Origin: DATFWC01 sp963777755
GTDB taxonomy: Bacteria > Pseudomonadota > Alphaproteobacteria > Rhizobiales > Xanthobacteraceae
DNA length: 64,000 nucleotides
NCBI GenBank assembly: GCA_963777755.1
Contig: CAVZSC010000001.1
Location: forward strand, 248,001 to 312,000
Direction: 5' to 3'
In this document: one piece after another, positions 60,845 to 64,000 of the stretch
Layout: the number at the start of each line of letters is the position of its first letter
Position numbering within the stretch: the first letter of the stretch is position 1
The notes under the pieces: generated by a model
The model's database searches: none
What the model saw: the letters and a program-made list of their open reading frames with translations, nothing else
Told to the model about the DNA's origin: nothing
Position numbers and translations under genes: made by a program

Positions 60845-61708
60845 CTAATCCCCGCGCAGCTTGCGCGACTCGTCCTCGTGCATGCCGCGGCTCGCCTCTT
60901 CGCGCAGGTCGCTCCAGATCTGCGCAACGTAGCGGCCGAACGCCTCGCTACGAGACGATCTCGGACGTGCGCGGGCGCGGCAGGTTGATGTCGATGATGC
61001 GCTTCACCTTGCCGGGCCGGTAGGTCATCACCAGGATGCGGTCGGACAGCTGCACCGCCTCGGTGATGTTGTGGGTGATGATCAGCGTCGTCTGCTTGAG
61101 CTCCTGCTGGATCTGCAGCACCTTGTCGCCGAGCAGGAGCCGGGTCTGCTCGTCGAGCGCGGCGAACGGCTCGTCCATCAGCAGGATCTTCGGCTCCGAG
61201 GCGAGCGTGCGCGCCATCGACACCCGCTGGCGCATGCCGCCCGAGAGCTCGGCCGGATAGCGCCGCTCGAACCCGTCGAGACCGACCAGATGGACGAAAT
61301 GGCGCGCCTTCTCGATAGCGCGCCGCCTTGCCCATGCCCGCGATCTCGAGCGGGAACGCGACGTTGTCGATCACGGTGCGCCAGGGAAACGTCGACTCCT
61401 CCTGGAACACCATGCCGATGGCCTGGTGCGGCCCGGACACCGTTTCGCCCGCGACCGTCACCCGCCCGTCGTAGCCGTCGAGCGAGGCCGCCGATGATGT
61501 TGAAAAGCGTCGACTTGCCGCACCCGGACGGGCCGATCACGCCGAGGAACTCGCCCGGCGCGACGGTCAGCGAAACGTCGTCGACGGCAGTGAGGACGCC
61601 GTCTGGCGTCTCGAACCGCTTGACGATGTTCTCCACGACGAGGATGGCATCTGCCGCACCAGCCCCGGGGGCAACCGCATTGCTGCGCTGTAACGTTGAT
61701 ACCGCCAT
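60845..61708 (-). pseudogene. ABC transporter ATP-binding protein, NitT/TauT type (frame-disrupted)
   Basis: About 286 residues once corrected. Walker A GPSGCGKSTLFNIIGGL, Q-loop IGMVFQEESTFPWRTVIDNVAFPLEIAGMGKAAR, signature and Walker B MRQRVSMARTLASEPKILLMDEPFAALDEQTR, and H-loop TLIITHNITEAVQLSDRILVM are all present but spread over frames. Single extra bases near 61493, 61317 and 60948 account for this; the third restores a tail ending RKLRGD before the stop at 60845. It lies between the ThDP enzyme and the permeases. Confidence 0.82.
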
Positions 61709-61730
61709 TGTCGAGATATCGGTGCGTCGC

Positions 61731-63539
61731 TCACTCGGTCTTCCGCGTCATCGCGGCCGTCATGGCGGCTGTGTAACCCGGTTTCACCCGGACGTCGACT
61801 ACGGCAACTTGTCCCTGCTCGACCGCCGCGATCGCCTGCTCGAAGGTCCCCTTTAGCTCCTCCATCTTGGTGACCGGCCCGAACCCCAGCGCGCCCTGCG
61901 CGCGCGCGGCGCCCGCCATGTCGATGTCGGGATCGCTGATGCGCTGGCCGATCCAGCGGTTCTCCACCGGCCGGTTGCGGATGCGGGCGACCCGCTCCTG
62001 GTGCAGCTCGTCGTTGAAGAAGGAGCGGTTGTTGGCGACCACGATGAGCAGCGGCATGCGATAGTGCACCGCCGTCCACACCGCGGTGACGCCCATCATG
62101 TAGTCGCCGTCGCCGCAGATGCCGATCGGAATGCGGCCGGAATCCTTGAGCGCGAGCGCTGCGCCGACCGACATGCCGGGGCCGCCGCCGACGCCGCCGC
62201 CGCCGTCGCCGCCGACCTGATCGAGCGGATGGTGGAACGGCCACCAGCTGGCGTCCCACGACAGCGGCAGGTGGGTGAGGCAGACGTCGCGCTCGCCCAC
62301 CGCCTGACGCAGCGCATAGGCGAGGTGCTCGTTGGTGAGCGCGTCGTCGGCGAGCTGCTTCGGCTCGACCGGCTTGAAGGCGGGAACGTATTTCGGCTTG
62401 GCGCTGGTCCCAAGCGCGGCGAGCAACTGCGATACCACGGCGTCGGGGTCGGCGGCGATGAACAGGTCGACCGGCGGCAGGCGCCTGGTAGTCCATGCTC
62501 CAGCCGTTGTGCAGGTTCTGGTCGAGCGTCACGTTGATGATCTTGCAACGCTGCCGCGCCGCCGCGCAGCGCGCCGCCGAGGTCGACCCAGTCGAGGCTG
62601 AGCAGCACATCGGCTTCGAACGCAGTCAGGCGCCACTCCGCCGGGTGGCGCCAGCATAGAGCGGATGGTCGGTGGGGAACGAGCAGCCGATCTTGAGGTC
62701 GGTGACGACGCGCGCGTTCAGCGCCTCGGCGAGCGCGATGCGCGCGTTCCATGCCTCGAGGCTGCGCGAGCACGCGGCCCGCATAGATGACCGGCTTCTT
62801 GGCGGCCTTGAGCATCTCCGCGGCCTTGCGCGACGAGGTCGGCCGGCGCAGCCGTGGCGACGGGCGGAATGAAGCGCGCAGTGTCGATCGGCGCGAGCGG
62901 CTCGGGCAGCTTCGACTCCTGCACCTCGGCGTCGAGGTTGATGTAGACCGGCGCCATCGGCGTGCTGTTGGCGAGCCAGTAGGCGCGCAGCAGCGCCTCG
63001 CGCGCGGCGCCCGGAGAGGCGGGCTGGTCGTCCCATTTGGTGAAGTTGCGCACGATCGCGCCCTGGTCGCGCGCGGTGTGGATCCAGTCGATCCACGGAC
63101 GGCGCTTGACCGCATCGACCGGGCCGGTGGCGCCGAGCACCACCACCGGCATGCGGTCGCACCAGGCATTGAACATCGCCATGGTGGCGTGGAACAGGCC
63201 GACGTTGGAATGGACCGCGGCCGCCATCGAGCGGCCGGTCACCTTGGCGTAGCCGTGGGCGATCGCGACCGCGGCCTCCTCATGCAGGCACAGGAGCATC
63301 TGCGGCGTCTCGTTGCCGAGGTAGTTGACGATCGAGTCGTGCAGGCCGCGATAGCTCGCGCCGGGATTGAGCGCGATATAGGGAATGTCGAGCGCGCGCA
63401 GCGTCTCGGCCACGACGTCGCTGCCGAAGCCCGCCGCATTGGCGCCGGACGGGATCGGCCGTTCAAGGGAGCCGGTCGGGACGGTAGCGGCGTCGCTGGC
63501 GCGCGCGGTGGCGGCGCGGGCAGGATTGGTCGGAGACAT
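61731..63539 (-). pseudogene. Thiamine-diphosphate-dependent enzyme, acetolactate-synthase-like (frame-disrupted)
   Basis: About 600 residues once corrected. The N-terminal PYR domain has ALNPGASYRGLHDSIVNY, the catalytic Glu in CLHEEAAVAIAHGYAKVTG, and MAMFNAWCDRMPVVVLGATGPVDA. The C-terminal PP domain has GGPGMSVGAALALKDSGRIPIGICGDGDYMMG and VVANNRSFFNDELHQERVARIRNRP, the ThDP/Mg site (GDGD ... NN). Between them the frame changes five times (extra bases near 62830, 62769, 62565 and 62482, one lost C near 62642). Start and stop still agree. First gene of the transporter operon, so it probably acts on the imported 2-oxo or sulfonated acid; that is inference. Confidence 0.82.
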
Positions 63540-63576
63540 CCTTGCTTCCTTGTGTTGGAACCGGGGTCGCGGGCGG

Positions 63577-63651
63577 CTAGTGCTCGGATTCGGAATTTCG
63601 CATCACTTCGCGGCATCCTCTGAGTGAAATTCGGAATCAAAGGAGCACTAG
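63577..63651. repeat. CTAGTGC-ended palindromic element A
   Basis: 75 bases beginning CTAGTGCTC and ending GAGCACTAG, with arms continuing as GATTC-GGAATTTC against GAAATTCGGAATC. A MITE-like or REP-like hairpin in the interval between the ThDP enzyme gene and the peptidoglycan-binding protein. Confidence 0.7.
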
Positions 63652-63665
63652 CAAGATCATGCTTC

Positions 63666-63742
63666 CTAGTGCGGCTTTTGGATTTGAATTTCCTACAAGA
63701 GATTGCCGCGAACTGATAGGAAATTCAAATCCGCCGCACTAG
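63666..63742. repeat. CTAGTGC-ended palindromic element B
   Basis: 77 bases beginning CTAGTGCGGC and ending GCCGCACTAG; arms pair through GGATTTGAATTTCCTA with a four-base bulge. It shares its ends and size with element A 14 bases away, so the two look like siblings of one repeat family. Confidence 0.7.
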
Positions 63743-63772
63743 CCTTGTTGGATCGGGGCTGATCCAATCCGA

Positions 63773-64000
63773 TCACAGGCCCTGACGCAAGCGGGCGAGC
63801 ACCTTCAGGCCCGCATAGCCGTCGGCGGGCTCGAGCCCGAACTTGCGCTGGAAATTCTGCACCGCCAGCATGGTGGCGGCCCCGACCCGCCCGTCCGTGC
63901 CCTTGGTGTCGAACCCGGCCGCCGTCAGGCGCTGCTGCACCTCCTGGACCTCGGCCAGCGTCAGCGCTCGCTCGCTGCCCGGGAACGACTGCACGAACGG
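63773..64000 (-). CDS. Peptidoglycan-binding C-terminus, probable lytic murein transglycosylase (partial)
   Basis: The last 75 residues of a protein whose start lies beyond the right edge. The sequence PFVQSFPGSERALTLAEVQEVQQRLTAAGFDTKGTDGRVGAATMLAVQNFQRKFGLEPADGYAGLKVLARL is a peptidoglycan-binding type 1 domain. This is the usual tail of MltB-like lytic transglycosylases in alphaproteobacteria, which cleave murein glycan strands. The catalytic domain is outside the window, so another PG-binding enzyme remains possible. Confidence 0.75.
   Translation of the reverse strand, partial: PFVQSFPGSERALTLAEVQEVQQRLTAAGFDTKGTDGRVGAATMLAVQNFQRKFGLEPADGYAGLKVLARLRQGL

Overview
This window is GC-rich alphaproteobacterial chromosome, most likely from the order Hyphomicrobiales (Bradyrhizobium/Xanthobacteraceae-like). 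The reasons are the aminotransferase-hom-glpX-recJ gene order, a class I PHA synthase, tandem ABC_sub_bind-type binding proteins, and short intergenic palindromes of the kind common in that group. No rRNA, tRNA or CRISPR array was recognised. All assignments come from reading the sequence; no database search was run.

1-20 kb is mostly housekeeping. It holds the 5' part of parE (runs off the left edge), an AI-2E-type permease, a DedA protein, an XRE regulator divergent from two Tat-exported metallo-beta-lactamase-fold hydrolases, argC, a radical SAM protein, a MAPEG protein, phaC, a small lipoprotein, and the block alaC-like / hom / glpX / GNAT / recJ.

18.5-44.4 kb is a sulfur-oxidation region. 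It has a SqrR/BigR-type sulfide-sensing repressor, an exported protein of unknown function and a SoxW-like thioredoxin. After an interruption come soxX-soxA (minus) divergent from soxY-soxZ-soxB (plus), a ParDE toxin-antitoxin pair, and soxC-soxD. AraC and LysR regulators, a peroxiredoxin, a di-haem peroxidase and a flavocytochrome c sulfide dehydrogenase (fccAB) follow. Together these would oxidise thiosulfate and sulfide in the periplasm and pass electrons to c-type cytochromes. The interruption at 20.6-25.8 kb is a tandem array of four related ABC binding-protein genes with an IS110-family element inside it.

44.4-64 kb is accessory metabolism. An IS1182-family element (44539-46112, 4-bp target duplication) sits in a palindromic repeat. 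It is followed by a TctC-type binding protein, an alpha/beta hydrolase, a NitT/TauT-type ABC transporter, an NTF2-like protein, a GntR regulator and hyuA-hyuB (hydantoinase/oxoprolinase). Next come a second soxC/soxD-like pair, then another NitT/TauT-type ABC transporter in one minus-strand operon with a thiamine-diphosphate enzyme. The window ends in the C-terminus of a probable lytic transglycosylase.

Seven genes (third ABC paralogue, soxY, soxB, two permeases, one ATPase, the ThDP enzyme) carry 16 single-base indels, 15 of them insertions, in three clusters. Because these genes otherwise read as intact, the indels look more like sequence errors than decay; they are listed as frame-disrupted.
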